Source of the DNA: Blastomussa wellsi
Lineage: Eukaryota; Cnidaria; Anthozoa; Scleractinia; Plerogyridae
NCBI GenBank assembly: GCA_947652115.1
Contig: OX393568.1
Coordinates: 8,205,175 to 8,269,174 of the forward strand
DNA: 64,000 bases
Direction: 5' to 3'
Of this stretch, positions 21,617 to 31,077 are shown in pieces. The stretch's first letter is position 1. Each line of letters begins with the position of its first letter. Made by a program: the position numbers and the translations under genes. The notes beneath the pieces are model-generated. The model was given only the letters and a program-made list of their open reading frames with translations, searched no databases and had not been told where the DNA came from.

Positions 21617-23899
21617 TCAAAATCGAATCCCTAAAGCGAGCATTCTAAAACTTAGATCCTCGTTGCCAAAAATGCTATTACATCTGCCAGGAGTGAAAGC
21701 TTCTTTGCTTGACGGAATATCCATCCAGCTAATGATAAAGTTAGAAAAATTAACGCCATCAGCACAAATCATGGGCCAGAAAGGAGCCGAGTGCCACAAA
21801 GGAACAACAAGAGTTCCCAACGCCTTACAATTACGCATATGTAATAACACTCGCGGAATAAGGCAAACGGGCGGACATACAAAATTGTTCTCTCCTGCCC
21901 AGTCCATAACAAATGAATCAATTCCTTCCGAACCTGGATTCCAAAATCTCGAATTAAATCTAGGAAGCTTAGCATTTAAGTAATTAGCAAAACGATCGAT
22001 AGAGTGCGGACCCCAAACCAAATCAATGTTTTGAAATGTGTTCCACGAAAGGCCCCAGTCATCGGAATCACAAATGCGGCTTAGAAAATCAGCCTTATCA
22101 TTCTGAGTTCTTGGAATCCACTCCATCTCTATCGAAATACGACTGCAACAAATGTTAAAGATGGACAACGCTTCAGACTGCAAGTGACCTTTGCTGCTGC
22201 CAGACGAAACAATCCGGGGAACATTCTGATTGTCTGTGAACCATTTAACGGTTAATCCCGACAACTGATCGAGCAAAGATAAAAGAACAAATTTCACAGC
22301 CAAGATCTCTCGCAAAGTGGAACTCGTTCGCATCTCCTCGTCGGACCAAGTGCCTGACACTAAATCCTGGCCGCATTGAACGAAATAACCACCAAATCCA
22401 GTGTCACTTGCGTCAGAATAAACAACTCCCACAGCACTAGACTTTGGTGACATTGGCTTCCCATTAATGGAGTCGATGTTGCTTTGCCAAAAGGAAAGCT
22501 CGTTGCGAATCTCAGGGGACACGAACAGATGCTGATCCCAGGAGGTTCTCCGTTCGATAGCTGCATAACAATTTCTTGTCAACAATCTTGTAACATTACC
22601 CACAGCGCACGACATGGAAATAATCTGACCAGTAATTGAAGCAAGACCTCTAGCGGAGATAAAGTTATCTTGAAGACAAGAATCAATAGACGACTTAAGC
22701 TTGAGAATACGTTCTTCAGGAATAGCAATCAAACCCGTTTCAAAATCCAAGACCATTCCAAGAAAAACTAAGTTTTGCACAGGTTCCCAATTGGATTTTT
22801 CATCATTAGATGTAAAGCCGGCTGAAGCGAGATCTTTACGAACTTGAACACTGATATTTTTAGCGCTCTCGCGAGATAAATTTCCACCGATGCCATCGTC
22901 AAGATACGTCAAGGCTAAAAAGCCGCAGCCCCTCCAGAACTTAACTAACTGGCGCATAACTTTGGTAAAAATGTATGGCGCTGAAGTAAGACCAAAAGGC
23001 AACACCTTAAACTCGTAGAATTTCATGGCGCCGTCAACCGAAGGCCATTTGAACGACAGAAACTTCCTATGTTCTTCACAGATATCAATGTGATGATACG
23101 CCGATTTAAGGTCAAATGAAAACACAAACATACCAGGTGAAAACAGCTGAAGAACAGTTCTTAAATCTTCGTATTTGACAGACTTCTTCACAACAAATTT
23201 ATTCAGATGAGATAAATCCAAAATCAGACGTAGCTTTCCTGAAGACTGGACAGCAACATGTAATGGATTACAAAATTGAGGATAGTCTGAAACTTCTCTT
23301 AAACAACCACGAGACATCAATTCTGAAATCGCCCTCTCCACAAAGCTATCTTGACGACGTGCAGAAGATCTATTTTCAATCGAATATGGCAAGGGAGTCT
23401 CCCGAAAAAGAATCTTGTAACCATTACGGATGATGTCTAGAACAAAGTCCGAAGCCTGAATGGTATCTTGCCAAAAAGAAGAGTTTGCCCATAACTTCCC
23501 TTGAACAAAGCTCAAGCTCGATCCTTGGACATCCCGCTCAAATTCGCATGGTTCCAAACAGTCAAGGTTTGGATCCTGACGACAAAGGTTTGTCTCTGGA
23601 ATTACAGAAATTGGCCCAGTGACCTCGCTTGCCGCATCGAAAACATAAGTCGGAAGCTCTGGATGAATTGTAGGAGAATCGACTTTGAGGGCGAAAATAG
23701 CTAGAAGCTGAAGGAAAAGAGCCAAAAGAACTACCAGGTCTGGAAGCGCTGAAGGATGGCGGCGCAGAAGCCGAGGAAACTTTAGAACTGGTTTTTCTCT
23801 TTTTCTCTTGAAGTGTCTTAATCTTAACAGCGGCTCTCTTCTCTGCTTTTTTGATCTTCGAAGCGTCGGCCTCGTCGTCGGCCAATTCATCAGAAACAT
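21617..23899 (-). CDS. Reverse transcriptase/RNase H protein of YR element 2
   Basis: The open frame has 760 codons. Reverse transcriptase motifs are SSGKLRLILDLSHLN, FSFDLKSAYHH (motif A, about residue 262), LPFGLTSAPYIF and TYLDDG (motif C, about 333). RNase H follows with VVYSDAS (about 495), TLREILAVKF and FTDNQNV. After RADFLSR-like DKADFLSR comes a tail domain with LVWGPHSIDRF, WAGENNFVCPPV and LVVPLWHSAPFWP. The first 112 codons overlap the gag frame in another register, so the true start is probably lower, by frameshift or re-initiation; the Arg/Lys-rich first residues are likely an artefact of that overlap. Confidence 0.88.
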   Translation of the reverse strand: MFLMNWPTTRPTLRRSKKQRREPLLRLRHFKRKREKPVLKFPRLLRRHPSALPDLVVLLALFLQLLAIFALKVDSPTIHPELPTYVFDAASEVTGPISVIPETNLCRQDPNLDCLEPCEFERDVQGSSLSFVQGKLWANSSFWQDTIQASDFVLDIIRNGYKILFRETPLPYSIENRSSARRQDSFVERAISELMSRGCLREVSDYPQFCNPLHVAVQSSGKLRLILDLSHLNKFVVKKSVKYEDLRTVLQLFSPGMFVFSFDLKSAYHHIDICEEHRKFLSFKWPSVDGAMKFYEFKVLPFGLTSAPYIFTKVMRQLVKFWRGCGFLALTYLDDGIGGNLSRESAKNISVQVRKDLASAGFTSNDEKSNWEPVQNLVFLGMVLDFETGLIAIPEERILKLKSSIDSCLQDNFISARGLASITGQIISMSCAVGNVTRLLTRNCYAAIERRTSWDQHLFVSPEIRNELSFWQSNIDSINGKPMSPKSSAVGVVYSDASDTGFGGYFVQCGQDLVSGTWSDEEMRTSSTLREILAVKFVLLSLLDQLSGLTVKWFTDNQNVPRIVSSGSSKGHLQSEALSIFNICCSRISIEMEWIPRTQNDKADFLSRICDSDDWGLSWNTFQNIDLVWGPHSIDRFANYLNAKLPRFNSRFWNPGSEGIDSFVMDWAGENNFVCPPVCLIPRVLLHMRNCKALGTLVVPLWHSAPFWPMICADGVNFSNFIISWMDIPSSKEAFTPGRCNSIFGNEDLSFRMLALGIRF

Positions 23900-24290
23900 A
23901 CTCTTGGATTGTGGCCCAGCCGAATTCCGATTTATCAGCTAGCTTGATTATTTTCTGTCTACTATTAATCAAAGAAATACCTTTGTTAAGTTCCTCCTTG
24001 GCTTTAGGAATGTTTCCGCTCTCCAAAGCTTTCAATGCTGTACCACTCGTCTTGGCCACTTTACGATTGAAACTAAACTGCTGCTCGTTTCCTTTTTTCT
24101 TGAACACGTAGGTGTCAGGTTGAAGGTCTGACGCTATTTGAACGGCCAAATCTGACTGCGCTTGAAGCAAATTGGTCTGGAGACCTTGAATTTGTGCGTT
24201 AACAGCGGTCAAGATAGCATTCTTCTGAGCATCTAAAATAACAGTCAATTCAGGAGAAAGAGAGTCACCAGCTTCTTGTTCGCTACCCAT
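23562..24290 (-). CDS. Gag-like protein of YR element 2
   Basis: The 242-codon frame from ATG 24290 has a coiled-coil-like amino region, the block KIIKLADKS...GWATIQEYVSDEL shared with gag of YR element 1, a Lys-rich and then Ser/Phe-rich stretch, and a terminal CCHC knuckle (CFRCGKRGHWANFC). An upstream in-frame ATG at 24353 lies inside A1 and would add 21 residues. It should package element RNA. Confidence 0.85.
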   Translation of the reverse strand: MGSEQEAGDSLSPELTVILDAQKNAILTAVNAQIQGLQTNLLQAQSDLAVQIASDLQPDTYVFKKKGNEQQFSFNRKVAKTSGTALKALESGNIPKAKEELNKGISLINSRQKIIKLADKSEFGWATIQEYVSDELADDEADASKIKKAEKRAAVKIKTLQEKKRKTSSKVSSASAPPSFSASRPGSSFGSFPSASSYFRPQSRFSYNSSRASDLCFRCGKRGHWANFCNSRDKPLSSGSKP

Positions 24291-24302
24291 GAAGACAGGA
24301 AT

Positions 24303-24450
24303 AAAAATAAAAGCGAGTCGCCTCCAGAGAACACCAAGAGGATGAATTTGCATACGACCACTCCTAATATACTCTCCCGAGAGTCCCTTGATAGTTCATA
24401 CCGACGAGAGAATATTTTTCCGCTAATTTTCAAACCGCGGAAAAATTCAA
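24303..24450 (-). repeat. A1 repeat of YR element 2
   Basis: This is the 5' terminal repeat on the minus strand, matched by 21193-21340. It ends at TTCAA against the host TTTTTTTTACCG. Confidence 0.85.
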
Positions 24451-25519
24451 TTTTTTTTACCGTAAAAATTGGATTTATCACACAGCTCCGTTGACGGACC
24501 CACAGGCCTGGCCCGCCGCTGGCGCCCTATCAGCGGCAAGTGACTGCAAACCCGACACTAAAAAAACGATACAAATACCACTCTACAAACACAAGGTAAT
24601 TAAGTGAACTTTATTTATCTGGCTTACATGATATCCCATTTTGGGATCAAAAGGTGCAAAATTATGCATTTTTTGGAGCATTTCCATGATCAATAGAAAT
24701 TCAAGTCGTTGAAAAATACAGTAAATGTAAGAGATCAAATGGTTTGTACTCGACGTCATAAAATTTTAAAATCAGAATTCGCTTGACCTGCTAAATTTTT
24801 ATTGACACCACGTGAAAGAAATCCTAAAAAATATAAAGATATTTTGGCTTTATCAACTGGGTTGATAATGTGAATTGACCACCGTAAAGAGATTCGAGAG
24901 CTGACGTTTCGAGCGTTAGCCCTTCGTCGGAGCGACGAACGAGTTTCGAAAGCTGACGTTTCAAGCGTTAGCCCTTCATCGCTCCGACGAAGGGCTACTC
25001 GAAGGGCTAAACGCCAGCTTTCGAATTTCTTTACAGAGGCCAATTGACATTATAACATAGCGCGCGCGCTAGTCCTATCTAATCATGGACAAAAATCATC
25101 ATGAACCAATTCTTTATATACGCACGGCCGTGCTCCATAAAATGACGTGTGCAGTTTCAATTTACCTGCAAAATTTTCGTCGAGTCTCAGGTGTTAGCTC
25201 CTTAACTTAGAGTTTATCTTGCTATACTTCCCACCGACGTAGCACCAGTTTCTTTAGAAACTTACCCCCGCTAAAAAAATATCTCTTTTCACAAGTTTCC
25301 AGCTAGATAATATCCTTTGTGTTTGAAACACAGTATATTGAATCACAGGCAGCCCAAGCTCACGAGCAATACACAACAGTTGTTCCGAAACAGCCCTCTA
25401 TTTTCCCGTATTTTTCTTCGATCGCGGTTGACCTGCACGCCAAGGCAAGCGTTCACTCATTAGCGACTAAATACACAGCAGTTGGTCGTCCACGAAGCTT
25501 CGTTTTGACTGATACATAA
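24451..25519. repeat. Paralogous segment III-b and PLE terminal-repeat copy
   Basis: 24451-25040 matches 39161-39700. From 24850 it contains the PLE terminal-repeat words TATCAACTGGGTTGATAATG and GACGTTTCGAGCGTTAGCCC, then a partial inverted copy (24960-25045). The stretch at 25225-25275 resembles 51865-51910 beside the PLE at 51.8 kb. No gene is seen. Confidence 0.7.
24903..24930 (-). ncRNA. Hammerhead-ribozyme-like motif in PLE terminal repeat
   Basis: The minus strand reads CCGACGAAGGGC-TAAC-GCTC-GAAAC-GTC, the layout of minimal type-I hammerheads known from PLE terminal repeats (CUGANGA, short stem II, GAAA, then GUC). Core position 4 is C instead of U, so activity is doubtful. Related copies are at 39619-39670, 41488-41515, 47316-47343 and 51762-51790. 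Confidence 0.5.
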
Positions 25520-25729
25520 ACCCTTCTTGATGATTTAGGTCAACATTTATACTAAAGGTAGATTGTTTTATGTTTTTTTTCATTTAATGTAATAGTTCTT
25601 TGCTATCTTCCTGGTTCGGCGAATCAACTTTTTAGGAATTAATATTGAAGATATGATGCATGATGGTAGACTGAAAATAAACAGCTACTTTATGTCATTC
25701 ATACAAAGTCACTCGGTGGCGTGGCAGTT

Positions 25730-25802
25730 GCCTCCGTAGCCTAATGGATAAGGCGTCGGCCTCCTAAGCCGAAGATTGCGGGTTCGAATCCCGTCGGAGG
25801 TG
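25730..25802 (+). tRNA. tRNA-Arg (CCT)
   Basis: This is identical in the tRNA body to 16038-16110, with the same 5' flank. TTTTT follows at about 25808. All stems pair. Confidence 0.95.
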
Positions 25803-26509
25803 AATTCGTTTTTGTCATTATTTTGAAATTGACATATTCATAACGACAGTACGCTTATACCTACCCTGGGTGCCAGATGTTTTTCATGCGCGGTTTCCGG
25901 TTTCGATCTTTGTCTTTGTTGAGAGAAAACCTCTGGTACCCAGTGTAATCCGCAACATGTAAAGTATCTGCTTCGATACTCGCCACTATAAAATACAATC
26001 TGATGTTGTGCTAAGAGCAGCACAGCATACAACTTTAACTTTGAAAGTTTATTTAATTACAGGCGTTGAAATGAACGTAGACGACCTTTAACATACAAAG
26101 TCAAAAGGTTTACTGTTCATGGCGCAATTATAACCGGTTTACGAGAGGAAGGTAAGCGAAAAAATATTTGTCGTGATATCAACAAAGAAAAAAAAATATT
26201 AGAACAAAAAAGAGAACTAGTGTTTCCGGCAGGGCCCGAACCTTCGAACTCAAGGGCTGATGCAATAACCACTATATTGAGGAAACGTAGGGAGGAGGTA
26301 CTCCGATATTTCACGACAGCTTCTGACATTCATTTCCGTTACCTTTGAATTGTCTTGAATTGCTGGAATTAAGGCGTTAATTGAAACGCTCTGTAGAGAA
26401 AAGTAAGGGAGATTGAAGAGGGGTGGGTTTGATATCGATTGACGTAAACTACACAAGAACCGACTGGAGTGGACAGTTGAATAGAGTGGAATGGAGTGGG
26501 CTCCCATGG
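25803..26509. repeat. Paralogous segment II, left part
   Basis: 25960-26509 matches 11800-12800 of segment I minus its PLE fragment. No protein gene is seen. Confidence 0.7.
26228..26296 (-). pseudogene. tRNA-like relic (Val-like outline)
   Basis: The minus strand reads GTTTCCTCAATATAGTGGTTATTGC then GAAGGTTCGGGCCC and GGAAAC, giving an acceptor pair GTTTCC/GGAAAC, an A-box-like D arm and a B-box-like T arm. The anticodon and T stems do not pair. The partner at about 12557-12600 keeps only the 3' half. It is a decayed tRNA or SINE head. Confidence 0.35.
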
Positions 26510-26514
26510 ATCAT
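26510..26514 (+). repeat. Target site duplication ATCAT, left
   Basis: This matches 31078-31082. The empty site CCATGGATCATTAGAGG is present at 12809-12825. Confidence 0.9.
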
Positions 26515-26671
26515 TGTAGTGTATTGAGGACAGCGGTTGCATATGTAAGAATATACATCCGGGACAGAGAGAGCGCGGGAAAATAGAGTGTTGGAGCGTG
26601 TACTGTGTGTACTCCATTAAACCGTATGTTTTAAGCCTTTGTGGCTGTCTTTGTGGCTTAACAACACTACA
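26515..26671 (+). repeat. 5' LTR of the Gypsy element
   Basis: Identical to 30921-31077. A primer-binding site is expected in the bases right after 26671 (AATTGGCGACGAGGATG); the priming tRNA was not identified. Confidence 0.95.
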
Positions 26672-26685
26672 AATTGGCGACGAGG

Positions 26686-29600
26686 ATGTCGAATTCAGTG
26701 GAGAGAGCATTGCCGCCTCTAGATTTAACAGGATCTTCCTTTCAGGTCGCCGAACGGTGGCGACAGTGGAAACGTTCGTATCAGTATTACACCGATGGCA
26801 AAGGAATCACGAATCCTTCGAGAAAAAAGGCCCAATTGCTTCATTTGGCGGGCATGGAAGTGCAGGATATTTACGAGGATCTCCCAGACCCTGGACCGGT
26901 GAATGCGGACGAGGATAATGAATATATTGTGTGTCTGCGAAAACTGGATGCTCATTTTCGAGCGGAGGACAATGTGCCATACGAGCGACATGTTTTTCGT
27001 CAACTTGCGCCGACACAAGGGGAGACCGCTGACAAGTTCATGGTTCGTTTACGTAAACAAGCTCGTCATTGCAATTTTGGAGGGGCTTTGGAGGAAAATT
27101 TGCGAGACCAATTGATCGAAAAGTTGCCTGATGTTGAGCTAAAGAAGAAATTACTTGAGGTCAATAATATTACTCTGGATGCTGCAATGGATAAAGTTCG
27201 AAAGTGGGAAGCCTCGCGTGAACAAGCAAGTCAAATGGTCACGCCAAAGCAAGAAGTTGGAACAGGTGCTAATGTGGTTGAGGAAAAGTTTGGGCACGGA
27301 TCCAAAGGAAAAAGTGTTTGTTTTAATTGTGGTAAAGAAGGTCACTTTGCTCAAAGCAAGGGTTGTCCAGCTCGAGGTCGGAAGTGCAGTAAATGTGGGA
27401 AATATGGTCATTATGCTAGCTGTTGCAAAGGGGGAGGAAATCCGAAGTCTGGAAAACAAGACACCACCCAACAACAGGGAGGTAGACAACAGCGTCGTGG
27501 TAAAGGAAGACAGGCCAATGTTGTCGAGGATTTTGAGCAGTCAGGTGAGGATGACACATTTGCTTTTACTATAGAAGAACAGACATGTGCTTTGTCGAAT
27601 TCTGCTGAGCCAGTGATCTCTGTGAACATTGGTGGAATCAGCAGAGAAGTGTTAATTGATTCTGGTTCTGCAAGTAACCTTATCAGTAAAGATACTGTAC
27701 AGGAACTTAAACATCAGGGGCTAAAGATTGAATTACAGCCCTGTACCAAGAGATTGTATGCCTATGGAGGTCAAGAGGTCAAAGTTGAGGGCCGGTTTCA
27801 AACTGAAATTTCAGTATCTAAATCAAAGATTGTGGCAGATTTCATTGTTGTTAAAACGGGGCGTTGTTTGCTGGGATGTTCAACTGCCACAGAGCTTGGA
27901 ATCCTTCATGTGGATCCAGCGGGAACTATTGGGTCAGGGGACTGTAACACTGTTGATGATAATTTTGTGGGGCAACTCAAAACAAAATACCCCAGTGTGT
28001 TTCATGGCATTGGAAAACTCAAAGATTATCAGCTAAAGCTACATGTTGATCCAAGTGTAACTCCAGTGGTTCAAAAGATGCGAAGAGTGCCTTTCTCCCT
28101 TAAAGACAAGGTAACCATGAAGGTTAATGAACTCCTTGAAAAGGACATAATTGAGAAAGTCGAGGGGCCTACGGCGTGGGTGAGCCCGGTCGTTGTCGCA
28201 CCAAAAGCGTCAGGGGACATAAGGTTATGCGTCGACATGCGAAGAGCTAACGAAGCAATTACCCGGGAGAGGCTGCCCATACCGACCATAGATGAAGTCC
28301 TCGAGAGCCTAAATGGGAGTGGCGTGTTCTCAAAATTAGATTTGCGGTGGGGTTTTCACCAAATCGAGTTGGATCCTGATTCAAGGGATATCACTGCTTT
28401 CGCCACCCATGACGGTATATTCCGGTACAAGCGTTTGAGCTTTGGTGTTAATGCCGCACCAGAGAAGTACCAGCATATTATCACCCAGTCAATGGCAGGT
28501 CTACAGGGAGTGGCAAATATAGCAGATGATCTTATTGTTCATGGTCGAGACACAGAGGAACATGATAAGAACTTACACAGTGTGCTGCAGCGTCTTAGTG
28601 AGAAGCAGTTAACTGTGAATGCAGAAAAATGCACCTTCGGGATGAACAGAGTTGTGTTCATGGGTCTTTTGCTTAGCAAGCATGGCGTCGGACCTACTCA
28701 GGAAAAAGTCAGAGCCGTTGCTGAAGCAAGTCAGCCACAGACACCTTCAGAAGTTCGTAGCTTCTTAGGACTTGTAGGATTTAGTGCCAGGTTTTTACCT
28801 GATTTCGCTACCACTGCTGATCCCCTCAGAAAACTTGCAAGAAAAGGAGAACCATTCGTGTGGAGCAAGGAACAGGAGCAGTCATTTCAGAAATTGAAGA
28901 GTCAAGTTGCAAGTGCACCAGTCCTGGCTTACTTTGATAAGGATGCGCCTACCCGTGTTATTGCTGACGCAAGTCCAGTTGGTCTTGGTGCTGTGCTGGT
29001 GCAAGAGAAGAATGGGGAAAGTCGTGCTGTTTGTTATGCCAGTCGAAGTTTGAGTCAAGTGGAGCGCCGTTATAGTCAGACAGAAAAAGAAGCACTAGCC
29101 TTAGTCTGGGCGTGTGAACGCTTCCACCTCTACTTGTATGGGCTCCCGCAGTTTGATCTCGTGACAGACCATGAAGCACTTAAAGTCATCTACTCGAGGA
29201 AGTCTAAACCTTCAGCCAGAATAGAGCGCTGGGTTCTGCGTCTGCAGCCGTACAACTATCAAGTTTGTTATGTGCCTTCAAGAAAGAATATCGCTGATGC
29301 ACTTTCTCGACTGACAAAGATACCAGCCTCAGATCAGTACCTGAAAGATGATGGTTATGTACGCTTGGTAGCACTGCATGCTGTCCCTGCTGCATTGAGA
29401 ATAAAAGAGATTGAACGGGTCTCGGCACAAGATTCAGAGTTGCAAGCAGTCAGAAATTGCCTCATAGAAGGAAATTGGGACAGTGCTTCTAAGTCGTATT
29501 TGCCAGTTCGCAATGAGTTGACCTTCATTGGTCATGTAATTCTTCGGGGAACAAGAATTGTTATACCCCAATCACTTCGCAAGAGAGTTGTCAGTTTGGC

Positions 29601-30741
29601 CCACGAAGGACACCAGGGAGTCGTAAAAACAAAGGAGAGACTTCGAACAAAGGTCTGGTGGCCTGCAATGGATCGTGATGCAGAGAGAAGATGCGCAGAG
29701 TGTTACGGATGTCAAGTGGTTACCAAGAACGTTCCACCACCACCAGTAAAACCGACACCATTACCCAACCAACCATGGGAAGAGGTAGCTGTGGATCTAA
29801 TGGGTCCATTACCTTCTGGAGAACACCTGTTAGTTCTCGTCGATTATTACAGTCGGTGGATGGAAGTCGATGTCATCCGAACAACCTCCAGCAAAACCAT
29901 TATTCATTGCCTGGATGCCCAATTTGCAAGACATGGGATACCTAAAGGTCTCCGTACCGACAATGGCTCAAATCTCGTGTCCAAAGAGGTAGAAGAGTAT
30001 CTGAGAGAAATGGGGATTGAGCACCGTTACACGACACCCCTATGGCCAAGAGCTAACGGCGAAGTAGAAAGACAAAATAGGTCACTTCTGAAGTCCATGA
30101 GAGCAGCCCATGCAGAAGGCAAAAATTGGAGAGAGGAGCTAAACCGGTTTCTTTTGGCATACAGGTCCACACCACATTCAACTACAGGAAAAAGCCCTGC
30201 TGAGTTACTGTTTAGAAGGAAGCTAACAACCAAAATGCCTGAGCTAGTTGATGTTGACGAGGAAAAGGAAGTTAGCGACCAAGCTGTCCGTGATCGGGAC
30301 ACCGAGAGAAAGCAGTCCAGCAAGGACTATGTTGACAAGAAGTTTCATGCCAGAGACCGAAATGTGAGAGAAGGGGACACTGTCCTGCTTGAGAAGAAGA
30401 AAGAAAATAAGTTGTCACCTTGCTACGAAAAGGAGCCATATGAGGTGGTATCTCGTTATGGGGACCAAGTGATGTTGCAATCACAACAAGGTGTTCAGTA
30501 CAAGCGCAACCTTCAGCATATTAAGCTCTTTAATAAGGCAGATCAGAAAGAACAGGAGACGCCTCTACAGGATGCTGAACCTCAGATTGCTCACCCTACA
30601 GCTGAGAAAGAACAGGAGATGTCGCTACAGGATGCTAAACCGCAGGATGCTAAGCCTGCAGCTGAGCAGCCATTGAGAAGGTCCACTCGAATTTCGAGCA
30701 GTCCGAAGGCTCTGAACGATTATGTTCTATACTTAAACTAG
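26686..30741 (+). CDS. Gypsy Gag-Pol polyprotein
   Basis: The 1351-codon frame starts at ATG 26686, 15 bases after the LTR. In order it has a Gag capsid-like region (1-205), two zinc knuckles (CFNCGKEGHFAQ... and CSKCGKYGHYASCC, about 211-247), an aspartic protease with LIDSGSASNL (about 325), reverse transcriptase with FSKLDLRWGFHQI (about 550) and NIADDLIVHG (about 613), RNase H with VIADASPVGLG (about 760) and TDHEALK, the integrase HHCC finger (HEGHQG...CAECYGC, about 975-1010), and the integrase catalytic Asp, Asp and Glu in VAVDLMG (1036), RTDNGS (1091) and NGEVERQ (1127). The end is charged with a short repeat PQ(I/D)A...EKEQEM. Single-frame gag-pol without frameshift is common in this group. 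All catalytic residues are present, so it may be active. Confidence 0.95.
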   Translation: MSNSVERALPPLDLTGSSFQVAERWRQWKRSYQYYTDGKGITNPSRKKAQLLHLAGMEVQDIYEDLPDPGPVNADEDNEYIVCLRKLDAHFRAEDNVPYERHVFRQLAPTQGETADKFMVRLRKQARHCNFGGALEENLRDQLIEKLPDVELKKKLLEVNNITLDAAMDKVRKWEASREQASQMVTPKQEVGTGANVVEEKFGHGSKGKSVCFNCGKEGHFAQSKGCPARGRKCSKCGKYGHYASCCKGGGNPKSGKQDTTQQQGGRQQRRGKGRQANVVEDFEQSGEDDTFAFTIEEQTCALSNSAEPVISVNIGGISREVLIDSGSASNLISKDTVQELKHQGLKIELQPCTKRLYAYGGQEVKVEGRFQTEISVSKSKIVADFIVVKTGRCLLGCSTATELGILHVDPAGTIGSGDCNTVDDNFVGQLKTKYPSVFHGIGKLKDYQLKLHVDPSVTPVVQKMRRVPFSLKDKVTMKVNELLEKDIIEKVEGPTAWVSPVVVAPKASGDIRLCVDMRRANEAITRERLPIPTIDEVLESLNGSGVFSKLDLRWGFHQIELDPDSRDITAFATHDGIFRYKRLSFGVNAAPEKYQHIITQSMAGLQGVANIADDLIVHGRDTEEHDKNLHSVLQRLSEKQLTVNAEKCTFGMNRVVFMGLLLSKHGVGPTQEKVRAVAEASQPQTPSEVRSFLGLVGFSARFLPDFATTADPLRKLARKGEPFVWSKEQEQSFQKLKSQVASAPVLAYFDKDAPTRVIADASPVGLGAVLVQEKNGESRAVCYASRSLSQVERRYSQTEKEALALVWACERFHLYLYGLPQFDLVTDHEALKVIYSRKSKPSARIERWVLRLQPYNYQVCYVPSRKNIADALSRLTKIPASDQYLKDDGYVRLVALHAVPAALRIKEIERVSAQDSELQAVRNCLIEGNWDSASKSYLPVRNELTFIGHVILRGTRIVIPQSLRKRVVSLAHEGHQGVVKTKERLRTKVWWPAMDRDAERRCAECYGCQVVTKNVPPPPVKPTPLPNQPWEEVAVDLMGPLPSGEHLLVLVDYYSRWMEVDVIRTTSSKTIIHCLDAQFARHGIPKGLRTDNGSNLVSKEVEEYLREMGIEHRYTTPLWPRANGEVERQNRSLLKSMRAAHAEGKNWREELNRFLLAYRSTPHSTTGKSPAELLFRRKLTTKMPELVDVDEEKEVSDQAVRDRDTERKQSSKDYVDKKFHARDRNVREGDTVLLEKKKENKLSPCYEKEPYEVVSRYGDQVMLQSQQGVQYKRNLQHIKLFNKADQKEQETPLQDAEPQIAHPTAEKEQEMSLQDAKPQDAKPAAEQPLRRSTRISSSPKALNDYVLYLN

Positions 30742-30904
30742 TGATATTTGCAGTCATATGATATTCGTTGTTGTGTTGAACAGGTGACATTGGAGCATTG
30801 TTTTATGAACTAAACAGCAAGGCCATGTTTATGGCTAGTGTGACTTGTGAACATTTGAGCATAAGAACATGAAATGAACTTTAGTTTTTGATTAAGTAAA
30901 CAAG

Positions 30905-30920
30905 CGAAGAAAGAAAGGGA
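30905..30920 (+). promoter_or_regulatory. Polypurine tract of the Gypsy element
   Basis: GCGAAGAAAGAAAGGGA-type purine run abuts the 3' LTR and would prime plus-strand DNA synthesis. Confidence 0.8.
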
Positions 30921-31077
30921 TGTAGTGTATTGAGGACAGCGGTTGCATATGTAAGAATATACATCCGGGACAGAGAGAGCGCGGGAAAATAGAGTGTTGG
31001 AGCGTGTACTGTGTGTACTCCATTAAACCGTATGTTTTAAGCCTTTGTGGCTGTCTTTGTGGCTTAACAACACTACA
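30921..31077 (+). repeat. 3' LTR of the Gypsy element
   Basis: Identical by eye to the 5' LTR; followed by the duplicated ATCAT. Confidence 0.95.

Larger units (their letters stand above)
19091..24450 (-). mobile_element. YR retrotransposon 2 (DIRS superfamily), apparently intact, unusual layout
   Basis: Reading on the minus strand the order is A1 (24450-24303), gag (24290-23562), RT/RNaseH (23899-21617), B1 (21446-21341), A2 (21340-21193), a minisatellite, tyrosine recombinase (20407-19409) and B2 (19196-19091). All three coding regions are open with catalytic residues present. A1/A2 differ at only a couple of positions; B1/B2 appear identical. The partner locus at 39150-39170 reads straight through (TTCTTCAATTTTTTTT), giving the empty site. 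TTCAA stands at both ends and at the B1-A2 junction, a likely crossover core. The recombinase lying after the B1-A2 junction is unlike YR element 1 and the usual Ngaro/PAT plan. Confidence 0.85.
26515..31077 (+). mobile_element. Ty3/Gypsy LTR retrotransposon, intact
   Basis: The element has 157-bp LTRs (26515-26671, 30921-31077) beginning TGTAGTG and ending CACTACA, a single uninterrupted gag-pol frame, a purine-rich tract before the 3' LTR and a 5-bp duplication. The two LTRs read identical here, so insertion is recent. No envelope-like frame lies between pol and the 3' LTR. The protein resembles metazoan Gypsy polyproteins often labelled K02A2.6-like; the clade is not resolved. Confidence 0.95.

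Noticed and set aside
26515..31077. Endogenous retrovirus with envelope
   Set aside because: Only about 180 bases separate the pol stop from the 3' LTR, and the polyprotein is of Gypsy type without an envelope.
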